NCBI RefSeq assembly: GCF_039871875.1
Contig: NZ_JBDPMD010000048.1
Coordinates: forward strand, 1-64,000
Length of the DNA: 64,000 nucleotides
Source of the DNA: Sphaerisporangium sp039871875
Lineage (GTDB): Bacteria > Actinomycetota > Actinomycetes > Streptosporangiales > Streptosporangiaceae
Direction of reading: 5' to 3'
Shown here: positions 39,098-47,611 of the stretch, piece by piece
Position numbering within the stretch: position 1 is the stretch's first letter
How the letters are laid out: every line of letters begins with the position of its first letter
Made by a program: the position numbers and the translations under genes
Notes under the pieces: model-generated
Database searches by the model: none
What the model was told of the DNA's origin: nothing
What the model saw: only the letters and a program-made list of their open reading frames with translations

Positions 39098-39883
39098 CTA
39101 CCGGTGGGCGGGCCGCACGAGGTGGACCTGGGGGCGCCCGTCGGGGCCGGGCGTGACGGTCACCCGGGCGCCGAAGTGGCGGGCCAGCAGGGGCTCGGTC
39201 AGCACGTGACCGACCGGGCCGGACGCCACCGTCCGCCCGGCCGCCAGGAGCAGCATCGTGTCGGCGTACTGCCCGGCGAGGCCGAGGTCGTGGATGGTCG
39301 TGACCACGGTGAGCCCGTCGGCCAGGCGCAGGCCGTCCAGGAGTTCGAGCACCTGCTGCTGGTGGCCGAGGTCGAGCGCGGTGGTGGGCTCGTCGAGCAG
39401 CAGCACCGGGGCCTGCTGCACCAGCGCGCGGGCCAGCACGACGCGCTGCCGTTCTCCCCCGGACAGGTGCCCGAGCGGCCGGGACGCCAGTTCCGTCAGG
39501 TCGAGCCGTTCCAGGACCGACCAGGTGACCTCGCGGTCGTGCCTGCCCTCCCGGCCGAGGTAGGGGATGTACGGGGTGCGGCCGAGCAGGGTGTACTCGC
39601 GCACGGTGAGGCCGGCGGGCAGCAGCGGGTTCTGCGGCGCGTACGCCATGAGCCTGGCGCGCCGCCGCGCCGGTAGGCCGCGCACAGGAGTGCCGCCCAC
39701 CAGCACCTCACCGCGGACGTCGAGCAGGCCGCTGATCGCGCGCAGCAGCGTGGTCTTGCCCGCGCCGTTGGGGCCGATCACGGCGACCCACTCCCCCGGT
39801 GCGGCGGCGAGATCGACTTCGGACAGCACCGCACGCCCGTCGAGGTCCGCCGACAGGCCACGCACGACGACGCCGCCGGTCAC
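39098..39883 (-). CDS. btuD: Cobalamin ABC transporter ATP-binding protein
   Basis: 261 residues, FecE/BtuD-type ATPase. Walker A GPNGAGKTT, Q-loop YAPQNPLL, signature LSGGERQRV, Walker B VLLLDEPTTALD and the H-switch TTIHDLGLA are complete. It powers cobalamin or cobinamide import. GTG at 39883 overlaps the btuC stop by 4 bp (GTGA). The C-terminal FGARVTVTPGPDGRPQVHLV is a short accessory tail. Confidence 0.93.
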   Translation of the reverse strand: MTGGVVVRGLSADLDGRAVLSEVDLAAAPGEWVAVIGPNGAGKTTLLRAISGLLDVRGEVLVGGTPVRGLPARRRARLMAYAPQNPLLPAGLTVREYTLLGRTPYIPYLGREGRHDREVTWSVLERLDLTELASRPLGHLSGGERQRVVLARALVQQAPVLLLDEPTTALDLGHQQQVLELLDGLRLADGLTVVTTIHDLGLAGQYADTMLLLAAGRTVASGPVGHVLTEPLLARHFGARVTVTPGPDGRPQVHLVRPAHR

Positions 39884-40875
39884 GGGTCGGCCGATCTGGT
39901 GGCGCGCAGGACGGCGACGAAGAACGGGGCGCCGATGAAGGCGGTCACCACGCCGATGGGCAGTTCGGCGGGGGCGAGGGCGGTGCGGGACACCAGGTCG
40001 GCGAGCACCAGGAACGACGCACCCGCCAGCAGGGACAGGGGCAGCACCACGCGGTACGAGCCGCCCGCGAGGCGCCGTACGGCGTGCGGCACGACCACGC
40101 CGACGAAACCGATCAGCCCGCCGACCGCGACGGCCGACGCGGTGGCGAGGGACGCGGCGCACAGGATCGCCAGGCGGGCCCGGCCGGCGTTCACCCCGAG
40201 GCCGGAGGCCTCGTCGTCGCCGACGGACAGCACGTCGAGCACGCGGCCGTGGGCGAGCAGGACGGCGGCCGAGACCAGGGCGTACGGGGCGATCAAGCGG
40301 ACCTGCGCCCAGTCGGAGCCGACGCCGCCGAGGATCCAGGAGTAGATGCGCTGGAGCCGGTCCACCTTGATCTGCTGCACGAAGGCCTGCAACGCCGACA
40401 GGAACGACGCCACCGCGACCCCGGCGAGCAGCAGTGTCGCCGTACCGCCGCCGCGCCCGGCCGTGCGCCCGAGTGCGTACGCCAGCATCACCCCGCCGGC
40501 CGCCCCGGCGAACGCCGCCAGGGGCACCAGCGCGTCCACCTCGATCAGCACGATCATCAGCGTGGCGGTGAAGCCCGCGCCGGCCGCCGCCCCGAGCAGG
40601 TAGGGGTCGGCGAGCGGGTTGCGGAACACCCCCTGGTACCCGGCCCCCGCCATCGCGAGCAGCCCGCCGACGAGGGCGGCCAGCAGCACGCGCGGCAGCC
40701 TGAGCTGGAACAGCAGCCCGTACTCGACGGGCGACAACCCCGAGTCCGCCGACACGAACGGCAGCCGGTCGAGCAGCGCGAGCAGCACCCCCCTGACCGG
40801 GATGCCCGCCGCCCCCACGACCAGCCCGGCCAGCAGGCACACCGCCAGCACGGCCGAGGCGAGGACGTACCCCAC
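39880..40875 (-). CDS. btuC: Cobalamin ABC transporter permease (FecCD/BtuC type)
   Basis: About 331 residues with eight to ten membrane segments. FecCD/BtuC landmarks include LRLPRVLLAALVGGLLAMAG, GYQGVFRNPLADPYLLG, GGLIGFVGVVVPHAVRRLAG and ELPIGVVTAFIGAPFFVAVL. I used the GTG at 40875, just before the first TM helix, but it has no clear ribosome site; a CTG further upstream near 40950 would also fit. The 125 bp between btuF and this start hold a near-duplicate of the btuF end (GGCCGCCTCCTGAA twice). It is the translocating subunit between BtuF and BtuD. Confidence 0.88.
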   Translation of the reverse strand: MGYVLASAVLAVCLLAGLVVGAAGIPVRGVLLALLDRLPFVSADSGLSPVEYGLLFQLRLPRVLLAALVGGLLAMAGAGYQGVFRNPLADPYLLGAAAGAGFTATLMIVLIEVDALVPLAAFAGAAGGVMLAYALGRTAGRGGGTATLLLAGVAVASFLSALQAFVQQIKVDRLQRIYSWILGGVGSDWAQVRLIAPYALVSAAVLLAHGRVLDVLSVGDDEASGLGVNAGRARLAILCAASLATASAVAVGGLIGFVGVVVPHAVRRLAGGSYRVVLPLSLLAGASFLVLADLVSRTALAPAELPIGVVTAFIGAPFFVAVLRATRSADP

Positions 40876-41000
40876 CGGCCGCGTCCAGGCGGGCCGCGCG
40901 TCCAGGCGGCGGCCCTCCGGACGGCCGCCCCCGTCGTCGGGGAGCGGCGGCTTCAGGAGGCGGCCCTCCCGGCGCAGCGGTTTCGAGAGGCGCGGCGGTT

Positions 41001-41945
41001 TCAGGAGGCGGCCTTCTCGACGGCCGCGCCGACCGTCTCGACGAGGTCGGCGACCCGGGGGCCCCAGCGGGAGGCGATGTCGTCGTCCAGGAGGATCACC
41101 TGGTCCTTGGCGAGGGCCGACAGACCCGCCCAGCCGGGGCGTTTCGCGAGGGTCTCCTTGGTCTGGCCGCAGCACTTGGTGTCGGCCAGGAAGATCAGGT
41201 CGGGGTCGGCCTCGACCACGAACTCGCCGGACAGCTTGGGGTAGCCGCCCGCCGGGTCGGGCGCCTCGTCGGCGATGTTGGTGAGCCCGAACAGCCCGTA
41301 GATCTGCCCGATGAAGGTGCTGGACGTCACCGAGTACGGCGTGCTGTCCAGCTCGTGGTAGAAGCTGAGCTTGTTGTCCTTGGGCGCGGCGGCGGTGAGC
41401 CGTTCGATGCGCTGGCGCATCGTGGCGACCACCTCGCCCGCCTTGGCGGTGTTGCCGGTGGCGGCGCCGAGGTCGGCGATCTGGTCGTAGCTGTCGTCCA
41501 GCTTCACCGCCGCGGGTTCCAGCAGCACCGGCACGCCGACCTTGGCGAGCGCGGCGACGATGCCGCCGGTGTCGTTGGCCAGCACCACCAGGTCGGGTTT
41601 CTGGGCGATGATCGCCTCGGCGTTCGGCTTGAACCCCGACAGGCCGGTCTTCGGCGCCTCGGCGGGGTAGGTGGACTGGTCGTCCACCGCGACGACCTGC
41701 GGCCCGGCGCCGATGGCGAACAGCCCTTCGGTCGCGCTCGGCGACAGCGACACGATGCGGGCCGGGCGGGCGGGGACGGTCACCGCGCCGTTGCCCGCCT
41801 GGACGGTCACCGGGAACCCGGGCGCGGCCGCCGGGGAGGCGGACGCGGAGGCGCCGGGGGCGGCGCCGGGGTCGCTCTGTCCGCATCCGGCCAGCGCCGG
41901 CAGTCCGAGCACCAGGCACGCCGCAGCCGTGCGAAGCAGCCTCAT
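41001..41945 (-). CDS. btuF: Cobalamin-binding lipoprotein
   Basis: 314 residues. A signal peptide with lipobox LAGC (LVLGLPALAGCG) anchors it to the membrane, followed by an Ala/Ser/Pro linker. The BtuF/FecB-type fold is seen in RPARIVSLSPSATEGLFAIG, VVAVDDQSTYPAEA, QKPDLVVLANDTGGI and GWAGLSALAKDQVILLDDDI. A C-C pair (TKCCGQ) is unusual. It captures corrinoids for BtuCD. ATG at 41945 lies just after AGGAGG, which is next to a CTGATC-GATCAG hairpin downstream of the riboswitch, so translation may be the controlled step. Confidence 0.93.
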   Translation of the reverse strand: MRLLRTAAACLVLGLPALAGCGQSDPGAAPGASASASPAAAPGFPVTVQAGNGAVTVPARPARIVSLSPSATEGLFAIGAGPQVVAVDDQSTYPAEAPKTGLSGFKPNAEAIIAQKPDLVVLANDTGGIVAALAKVGVPVLLEPAAVKLDDSYDQIADLGAATGNTAKAGEVVATMRQRIERLTAAAPKDNKLSFYHELDSTPYSVTSSTFIGQIYGLFGLTNIADEAPDPAGGYPKLSGEFVVEADPDLIFLADTKCCGQTKETLAKRPGWAGLSALAKDQVILLDDDIASRWGPRVADLVETVGAAVEKAAS

Positions 41946-42027
41946 GGGGGTTCCTCCTGATCACCGCGGATCAGGGGACCCGGCGCGGGCGACGGATCAC
42001 CCTTTTCCACGAGGGTTGACGGCGTCC

Positions 42028-42130
42028 ACGCGGCGGGCAGGCGACCTGGCTCGGCCCGGGGGCCTCACAGTTGCGGGACAGCGCCGGAATCGCACCGGAC
42101 TTCGCTGCACGCCACGCGTCCCCCGAACCG
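42028..42130 (-). promoter_or_regulatory. Cobalamin (B12) riboswitch
   Basis: On the minus strand the leader of btuF reads GTCCGGTGCGATTCCGG, then CGCTGTCCCGCAACTGTGA, then GAGCCAGGTCGCCTGCC (B12 box, 42036-42052). These are the core elements of the cobalamin riboswitch (GGTG-x-AA-x-TCC, C-CCGCAACTGT, AGCC-G-x-x-CC-GCC). Downstream, CTGATC-CGCGGT-GATCAG pairs right beside the AGGAGG of btuF, fitting control of translation initiation. Boundaries are approximate. Confidence 0.93.
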
Positions 42131-42200
42131 TACCAATCCGCTCCCGGTCCGCCGGGGCCGGTGCCCGTGATCCTCCGGCCCCCCCGGCCGGGCACCGGGG

Positions 42201-43055
42201 TCACACGAGCTGGGACTCGGCCGCGGCGATGAGTTCCTGCAGGTGGAGGCCGTGGGCGGCGTTCAGCGGGTGGTCCACGCGGCGGGCGCGGACGGTGGCG
42301 GCGAAGTCGGCGGCCATCTCGGGGAAGACGTCGTAGCCGAGGTCGCCGCCGTCCAGGACCTCGCTGCCGTGCTGACCGTAGACGGCGACACGGGAGGTGC
42401 CGCGGTCCACCGAGGCGGCCATGGTCAGGGAGGCCTCGCTCATCGCGCCGGTCGCGTGGTCGAGCAGCAGGCCCGTCCAGCCGAGCGGGTGGCCGTGGGC
42501 GCGGATCGCCACCACGCGGCCGAGTGCGGCGTCGAGCATGTCGATCATGTGAGGGCCGAGGTCGAGGATGGCGCCGCGCTGGCGCCGCCATGGCGAGTCG
42601 ATGGTGTGCAGAGCGCCTGAGATGTTCACGGCGTGGCCGCCGAACGGCGCGATGGCGCGGACCCGCTCCAGGAACGCGCGGGTGGCGGCGGAGTACCGGA
42701 AGGTGAGCACCATCTGGCTCGGCACGCCGGCGGTGGCGACGGCGTCGGCGAGGCGGCGGGCGCCGTCCAGGTCCGCGGCGAGCGGCTTCTCCAGCAGCAG
42801 CGCCTTGCCCGCCTTGGCGGCCTGCACGGCCAGCTCGGCCTGCACCGCGGGCGGCACGCAGAAGGCGACGGCCTCGCAGACGTCGAACAGCTCCTCGACG
42901 CGCTCGTACACCGGCACGCCGAGCCTGGCCGCCGACCTCGGGCGGCGGGCCCACACCCCGACCAGCCGGGTGTGCGGTCCTTTGGCCAGTGTGGGCGCGT
43001 GCACCGCCTCCGCCCACTGCCCCGCTCCGACCAGGCCCACAGAAACCGGCTCCAC
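42201..43055 (-). CDS. Gfo/Idh/MocA-family oxidoreductase
   Basis: 284 residues. NAD(P)-binding motif VGLVGAGQWAEAVHAP, EKPLAADL with the family's catalytic-region Lys, and GAILDLGPHMIDMLDAALGR with the conserved D-x-G-x-H-x-x-D. Acts on sugars, inositols or related compounds; substrate unknown. GTG at 43055 has GGAG 4 nt upstream; the frame is open further up to 43208. It lies between the btu operon (same strand, separated by the riboswitch) and the divergent P450 gene. Confidence 0.9.
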   Translation of the reverse strand: MEPVSVGLVGAGQWAEAVHAPTLAKGPHTRLVGVWARRPRSAARLGVPVYERVEELFDVCEAVAFCVPPAVQAELAVQAAKAGKALLLEKPLAADLDGARRLADAVATAGVPSQMVLTFRYSAATRAFLERVRAIAPFGGHAVNISGALHTIDSPWRRQRGAILDLGPHMIDMLDAALGRVVAIRAHGHPLGWTGLLLDHATGAMSEASLTMAASVDRGTSRVAVYGQHGSEVLDGGDLGYDVFPEMAADFAATVRARRVDHPLNAAHGLHLQELIAAAESQLV

Positions 43056-43468
43056 AGCGCTCCATTCCAGAAATGTCCTGATAACTGAAAATCTGGCGAT
43101 GACGTGCCGAGGGTAGACCATCGCCGTCCCACGGGGGCGCGATGAGGCCACGGCACCGGCGGCCCAGCGGAAACGTGCGGAGATGGTAGCGCGGCGGGCC
43201 GTCGTCACCCGGTTCGTACGGTCGGCAGGGCCTCCCGGTTCACCGCGTGAGGCCGGAACTTGTGCGGTTTCTCGCTGATTGCGGGATCCATACAGCTCTG
43301 ACTAGATGGGTTGATCGACGTAAGAGATCGTGATAGGTCATGCATCACGTGCATTTCGCCGTAAGAGCAGGTTTGTCTTCTTCGTGGCTCTTGCGGCGCC
43401 CGGTGTGCGAGGGAGCGCTGTCACCGTATGCGCTCTACCGGGTAGAACGAAGTGGGAGATTCATCGCG
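43056..43468. promoter_or_regulatory. Divergent region upstream of the terpenoid operon
   Basis: About 410 bp between the oxidoreductase and P450 starts. It is less GC-rich near 43290-43360 and contains the inverted repeat ATGCA-TCACG-TGCAT (43340-43354), overlapped by GTGAT...ATCAC. This is a plausible promoter/operator for the P450-cyclase operon. No other gene was recognised. Confidence 0.5.
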
Positions 43469-44848
43469 ATGCCGGTCGTTGGTGGCGTGCCGCGGATCCG
43501 GCGCGCCGTACGAGGCACTCTCACCCGCGCGATGCCGCGCCTGGCCCGTGAACCGGCCGACGGGCTGGCCGCGCTGGGCGTGGAGGCGGGTGGGGACGTC
43601 GTCCGTCTGCGGCTCGGGCCGTTCCGTCCCTATCTGGTGACCCATCCCGACCACGTGCAGCACGTGTTGCGCGGCAACTGGACCAACTACGTGCGCCAGG
43701 GCATGTTCTGGCGTCCGCTGAACCGCCTGCTCGGCGACGGCATCCTCGGCGACGGCGACACGTGGGCGTCCAGCCGCAAGATCCTGCAGCAGGTGTTCAC
43801 CGCCAAGTACGTCACCTCGCTGGCCGGCGCCATCGCGGCCACCATCGACACGCGGGTCGCCGAGCTGGACCGGCACGCGCGCACCGGGCGCCCCGTGGAC
43901 GCCGCCCGCGAGATGGCCGCCATCGTCAACCAGAGCGTGGTCCGGGTGCTGTTCGGCGACGCCGTCTCGCGCGAGGACAGCGAGCGCCTGATCACCGCCT
44001 ACCACGCGGCCGACGCCGCGGTGTCGTTCCGCCTGCTGCTGCCGTTCCTGCCGTACGGCATCCGGGTCCCCGGCGACCGCGCGTTCCTCGCCGCGGTGCG
44101 CACCGTGGACGACGTGGTGCTGCCGGTGATCCGCCGCAGGGCCGCCGCGCCGGACGCCTCCGGGGACGACGTGGTGTCGGCGCTGTGCCGCGCGCACGCG
44201 CCGGACGGCGGGCCGGTGGACGAGCGCCGCGTGCGCGACGACCTGGTCAGCGTCTACGCCGCCGCCTCCGAGACCACCGCGACCACCCTGACCTGGTTGT
44301 GGCCCGTGCTCGACGCCCACCCCGAGGTGGCGGCCGCGTTGTGCGACGAGATCGAGCGGGTGGTCGGGACCGGCCCCGCCCGGCCCGAGCACGTCCCCGA
44401 GCTGCGCTACACCATGATGGTGCTGCGCGAGGTGATGCGGCTGTACCCGGCGGGCTGGCTGTTCCCCCGCATGGCGGTGCGCGACGACGTCATCGGCGGC
44501 ACCCCCGTGCGCGCCGGGTCGATGGTGCTGATCAGCCCGTACGTCACCCATCGCCTTGAGGAGTTCTGGGAGCGCCCGCTGGAGTTCGACCCCGGGCGGT
44601 TCGCGCCCGAGCGGGCCGAGCGGCGCCACCGCTACAGCTACTTCCCGTTCGGCGGCGGTGCACACCAGTGCCTCGGCCAGCACCTGTTCACCATGGACGC
44701 CCCGCTCATCGTCGCGGCGCTGCTCAGCAGGTACCGCCCGGTGCTGCTCGGCGAGGGCCCCTACACGCCGGCGCCGACCGCGCTGCTGCGCCCGGCCCGC
44801 AGGGTGCGCCTGCGGCTGCGCCAGGTGGCCGCGGCCGGGGCGGTCTGA
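43469..44848 (+). CDS. Cytochrome P450
   Basis: 459 residues. Haem motif FPFGGGAHQCLG with Cys401, the K-helix E-x-x-R in LREVMRLYP, and the I-helix YAAASETTATTL (E268, T269). A CYP oxidising a terpenoid product is likely, as its stop overlaps the start of a terpene synthase gene (TGATG). The start ATG at 43469 follows GGGAG by 10 nt; the frame is open to 43340 but the extra 43 residues do not look P450-like. Redox partners are not nearby. Confidence 0.94.
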   Translation: MPVVGGVPRIRRAVRGTLTRAMPRLAREPADGLAALGVEAGGDVVRLRLGPFRPYLVTHPDHVQHVLRGNWTNYVRQGMFWRPLNRLLGDGILGDGDTWASSRKILQQVFTAKYVTSLAGAIAATIDTRVAELDRHARTGRPVDAAREMAAIVNQSVVRVLFGDAVSREDSERLITAYHAADAAVSFRLLLPFLPYGIRVPGDRAFLAAVRTVDDVVLPVIRRRAAAPDASGDDVVSALCRAHAPDGGPVDERRVRDDLVSVYAAASETTATTLTWLWPVLDAHPEVAAALCDEIERVVGTGPARPEHVPELRYTMMVLREVMRLYPAGWLFPRMAVRDDVIGGTPVRAGSMVLISPYVTHRLEEFWERPLEFDPGRFAPERAERRHRYSYFPFGGGAHQCLGQHLFTMDAPLIVAALLSRYRPVLLGEGPYTPAPTALLRPARRVRLRLRQVAAAGAV

Positions 44849-45720
44849 TGACGGTTCGCGGGTGGACCTCCGCCGCGGAGGCCGGTTCGGTGTGCGCGGT
44901 GGCGGGGCGGTGCCAGCGCGACCTGCTCGGGTGGATGGCCGCCTACCCCCGCCTGTTCCGGGCCGCGCCGTTCGACGCCGGGCTCGCCGGGACGCTCGGC
45001 ATGGCGATGGCGTTCAGCGGGCCGTGGCTCACCGCCGGCGAGCTGCGCATGGCGAACAAGACGTCGCTGTGGGCGTTCGGCCTGGACTGGCTGGTGGACT
45101 ACGCGGCCACGACCGCCGACGAGGTGGACCACATCGTGGGGCGCTGCCTGGCCGTCGCCGGGGGCGCGCCGCCCGCCGAGGGGGACGAGCTGAGCCTCTT
45201 CCTCGCCGACATCCGCGGCGAGCTGCTGGCCACGCCGTCGTACCCGTGGCTCGGGCCGGTGTGGCACGAGGAGCTGCGGGCCATGCTGGAGGCGATGGGC
45301 CGCGAGCGGGCCTGGCGGGACGCCGGGACGGCGCCGTCGTTCTACGAGTACCTCGGCAACGCCGACAACCTCGGGTTCACGTTCGCCTTCACCGCCCATC
45401 TGCTGCACACCGGGGAGCCGGGGGACGACACGCACCTCGGGCGGGTGCTGGACGCGGCGCGCGAGGTGCAGCGCGTGATCCGGCTGCTCAACGACCTCGG
45501 CACCTACGAGCGGGACGTCGAGTGGGACGACCTCAACGTGCTGCTCCTCGGGGTGTCCCGCGCGGAGGTGGAGCGGCACATCGCCGCGCTGGCCTCCCGC
45601 GCCCGCGACCTGATCGCCCTGCTGCGGCCCGAGCTTCCCCGCGTCGCCGACTACCTGGAGCGCCAGATGGACTTCTGTGCGGGCTTCTACGCGCTCGGCG
45701 ACTACTGGGGAAGCCTGTGA
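44848..45720 (+). CDS. Class I terpene synthase-like enzyme
   Basis: 290 residues of the all-alpha class I fold. The aspartate motif is D80WLVD84 (a minimal D-x-x-x-D form) and the NSE-type motif N215DLGT219YERD223 is present, both for Mg-diphosphate binding. Aromatic residues YEYLGNADNLGFTFAF line the expected region. It would ionise a prenyl diphosphate. In this operon its substrate is probably the product of the class II cyclase encoded next. ATG at 44848 overlaps the P450 stop and its own stop overlaps the cyclase GTG by 4 bp. Confidence 0.85.
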   Translation: MTVRGWTSAAEAGSVCAVAGRCQRDLLGWMAAYPRLFRAAPFDAGLAGTLGMAMAFSGPWLTAGELRMANKTSLWAFGLDWLVDYAATTADEVDHIVGRCLAVAGGAPPAEGDELSLFLADIRGELLATPSYPWLGPVWHEELRAMLEAMGRERAWRDAGTAPSFYEYLGNADNLGFTFAFTAHLLHTGEPGDDTHLGRVLDAAREVQRVIRLLNDLGTYERDVEWDDLNVLLLGVSRAEVERHIAALASRARDLIALLRPELPRVADYLERQMDFCAGFYALGDYWGSL

Positions 45721-47456
45721 CGGGGCTCGACCGCGCGGACGTCGCGGCCCGGGCCCGCGAGGTGGTGGGGGGCCTGCTCACCCGCCCCGGCGGCGAGGTC
45801 TCCCCGTCGGTGTACGAGACCGGCCGAATGGTGGCCCTGGCCCCCTGGTTGTCCGGCCACCGCGAACGCGTCGCGTACCTCACCTCCACGCAGGGCACGG
45901 ACGGCACCTGGGGGCCCCACGCGCGGTACGCCCTGGTCCCCACGCTGAGCGCCGCGGACGGGCTGCTGGCCGAGCTCGGGCCCGAACGGCGAGCGGAGGC
46001 GGGCTACGGCGACCGGCCGGACGCCGAGACGGTGGCCTTCGCCGTACGGCGGGCGTTGCGCGCGTTGTGGAGGCTCGGCGACGCCTCCTCCCCCTGCGGC
46101 GACGGGGCACTGCCCGACACCCCGGCCATCGAGCTGATCGTGCCGGCCCTGGTCATCTCGATAAACCAGCGCCTCCACCAGCTCGGCCCGCCCGGCGTCG
46201 CCCCCCTCCCGCTGCCGGACGGCGCCGACGGCACCCGCCTCGCCGCCGTCCGCGCCCGCCTGCTGTCCGGCAAACCGGTCCCCGAGAAGCTGCTGCACGC
46301 CCTGGAGGTGGCCGGCGACGCCGCCACCCGCGCCCCCGGCGTGCGCCCCACCCCGGCCGGCGTCATCGGCGCCTCCCCCGCCGCCACCGCCGCCTGGCTC
46401 GGCGAGGCGGGCCACGCGGACGAGGGGGCCGAGGGGGCGGCGTGGGCGTTCCTGGACGAGGTGGTCGCGGCGCACGGGGGGCCGGTGCCGTGCGGGGTGC
46501 CGATCACGGTGTTCGAGCGGGGGTGGGCGCTGAGCTGGCTGGTGCGGGCCGGGATCTCGGTCGTGGTGCCGGAGGAGCTCGGCCTGAGCCTGCTCGGCGC
46601 GGCGGAGCCGGGGGGCGTGGCGGCCGGGGCGGGGCTGCCCGCGGACGCGGACACCACCTCGGTGGCGCTCTACGCGCTGGCGCTGCTCGGGTCGCCGCGG
46701 GCGCCGGAGAGCCTCTGGGACTACCACGTGGGGCCGTACTTCTGCACGTGGCGGGGCGAGGACGGGGTCTCCACGACGGTGAACGCGCATGTTCTTGACG
46801 CGTTCGGGCAGTACGTCGCGGTCTGCCCGCAGGCACGGCCGCGGTACGGGGCCGTGATGGCGGGCCTCGCGGAGTGGCTCGCAGGACGGCAGGACGAGGT
46901 GGGGAGCTGGAGCGACCGGTGGCACGCCTCGCCGTACTACGCCACGGCGTGCTGCGCGCTGGCGCTCGGCGCGTTCGGCGGCGAGGCTTCGGACGCCGCG
47001 GTGCGGCGGGCGGTGCGGTGGGTGCTCGAGACGCAGCGGGCGGACGGTTCCTGGGGGCTCTGGCGCGGCACGGCCGAGGAGACCGCGTACGCGATGCACC
47101 TGCTGCTGCTCGCCGGGCGGCCCGGCGACACCGCAGGTGAATCGCTCGCCGCGGCGGCCCGCGGCTACGCGTACCTAATGCGCACGGAGCGAGAAATCGG
47201 GGTAAAAAGCAACGGACGGGAGACTTGGGAGGTTTTTCCACCTATGTGGCATGACAAAGACCTGTACCTCCCGAGAACCATCGTCCAGGCCGTGGTGACG
47301 GCGGCCCTGCATCTCGCCCAGCGCGAGCCCGTGATCACTGCGTGGTACCAGGCACGTGCGCGGAACGGGCACACGGCCGCGCACAACGGAGCCACGGATC
47401 AGGGTAGGACGGAATTAACTCGACATCTTTACAAAAATCACAGCAGGCTGTCGTGA
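45717..47456 (+). CDS. Class II (protonation-type) diterpene cyclase-like enzyme
   Basis: 579 residues with prenyltransferase/squalene-cyclase-type repeats (QGTDGTWGPHARY, RADGSWGLW, VGSWSDRWHASPYYATACCA). The acid motif is D310ADT313TS; the usual form is DxDD, so the fourth residue is changed. Such enzymes cyclise geranylgeranyl diphosphate to copalyl-type diphosphates. No GGPP synthase is in the window. GTG at 45717 overlaps the upstream stop. From about 47,160 codon usage becomes less GC3-biased and the end (HLYKNHSRLS) has no similar counterpart that I recognise. Confidence 0.85.
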   Translation: MTGLDRADVAARAREVVGGLLTRPGGEVSPSVYETGRMVALAPWLSGHRERVAYLTSTQGTDGTWGPHARYALVPTLSAADGLLAELGPERRAEAGYGDRPDAETVAFAVRRALRALWRLGDASSPCGDGALPDTPAIELIVPALVISINQRLHQLGPPGVAPLPLPDGADGTRLAAVRARLLSGKPVPEKLLHALEVAGDAATRAPGVRPTPAGVIGASPAATAAWLGEAGHADEGAEGAAWAFLDEVVAAHGGPVPCGVPITVFERGWALSWLVRAGISVVVPEELGLSLLGAAEPGGVAAGAGLPADADTTSVALYALALLGSPRAPESLWDYHVGPYFCTWRGEDGVSTTVNAHVLDAFGQYVAVCPQARPRYGAVMAGLAEWLAGRQDEVGSWSDRWHASPYYATACCALALGAFGGEASDAAVRRAVRWVLETQRADGSWGLWRGTAEETAYAMHLLLLAGRPGDTAGESLAAAARGYAYLMRTEREIGVKSNGRETWEVFPPMWHDKDLYLPRTIVQAVVTAALHLAQREPVITAWYQARARNGHTAAHNGATDQGRTELTRHLYKNHSRLS

Positions 47457-47491
47457 AGCCGTTTTCCCGCGTGCTAGGGTCTCCCGACGTA

Positions 47492-47528
47492 AGCGGTGAT
47501 ATCCCCCTAGTGCCTTTGATTCACCGCT
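47492..47528. promoter_or_regulatory. Inverted repeat between cyclase and conservon
   Basis: AGCGGTGA (47492-47499) and TCACCGCT (47521-47528) are perfect 8-bp arms with a 21-nt loop, 36 bp after the cyclase stop and 83 bp before the CvnA start. It may be a terminator of the terpenoid operon or an operator of the conservon. Confidence 0.4.
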
Positions 47529-47611
47529 ATATTCCGACAAGACCATACACGTAGGGATGTTCGCCGGGGTGCCGTACCACGGGATCCCGAATAACCGCCT
47601 GGGGTGGAGCC

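Noticed and set aside
38417..39156. Alternative open frames on both strands over cbiZ
   Set aside because: They give low-complexity products, whereas the chosen frame shows the CbiZ family blocks.
39884..40840. N-terminal extension of the BtuD frame
   Set aside because: The extension is Arg/Pro-rich and lies in the shadow of btuC. The GTGA overlap at 39880-39883 gives the natural start.
39880..41964. One long fused permease/binding-protein frame
   Set aside because: The permease frame stays open opposite and across btuF only because of GC-rich codon use. BtuF has its own start, lipobox and stop in another frame, so the permease begins near 40875.
43340..43468. 43-residue N-terminal extension of the P450
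   Set aside because: The extension has no P450-like content, its ATG lies in an inverted repeat, and ATG 43469 has a GGGAG site.
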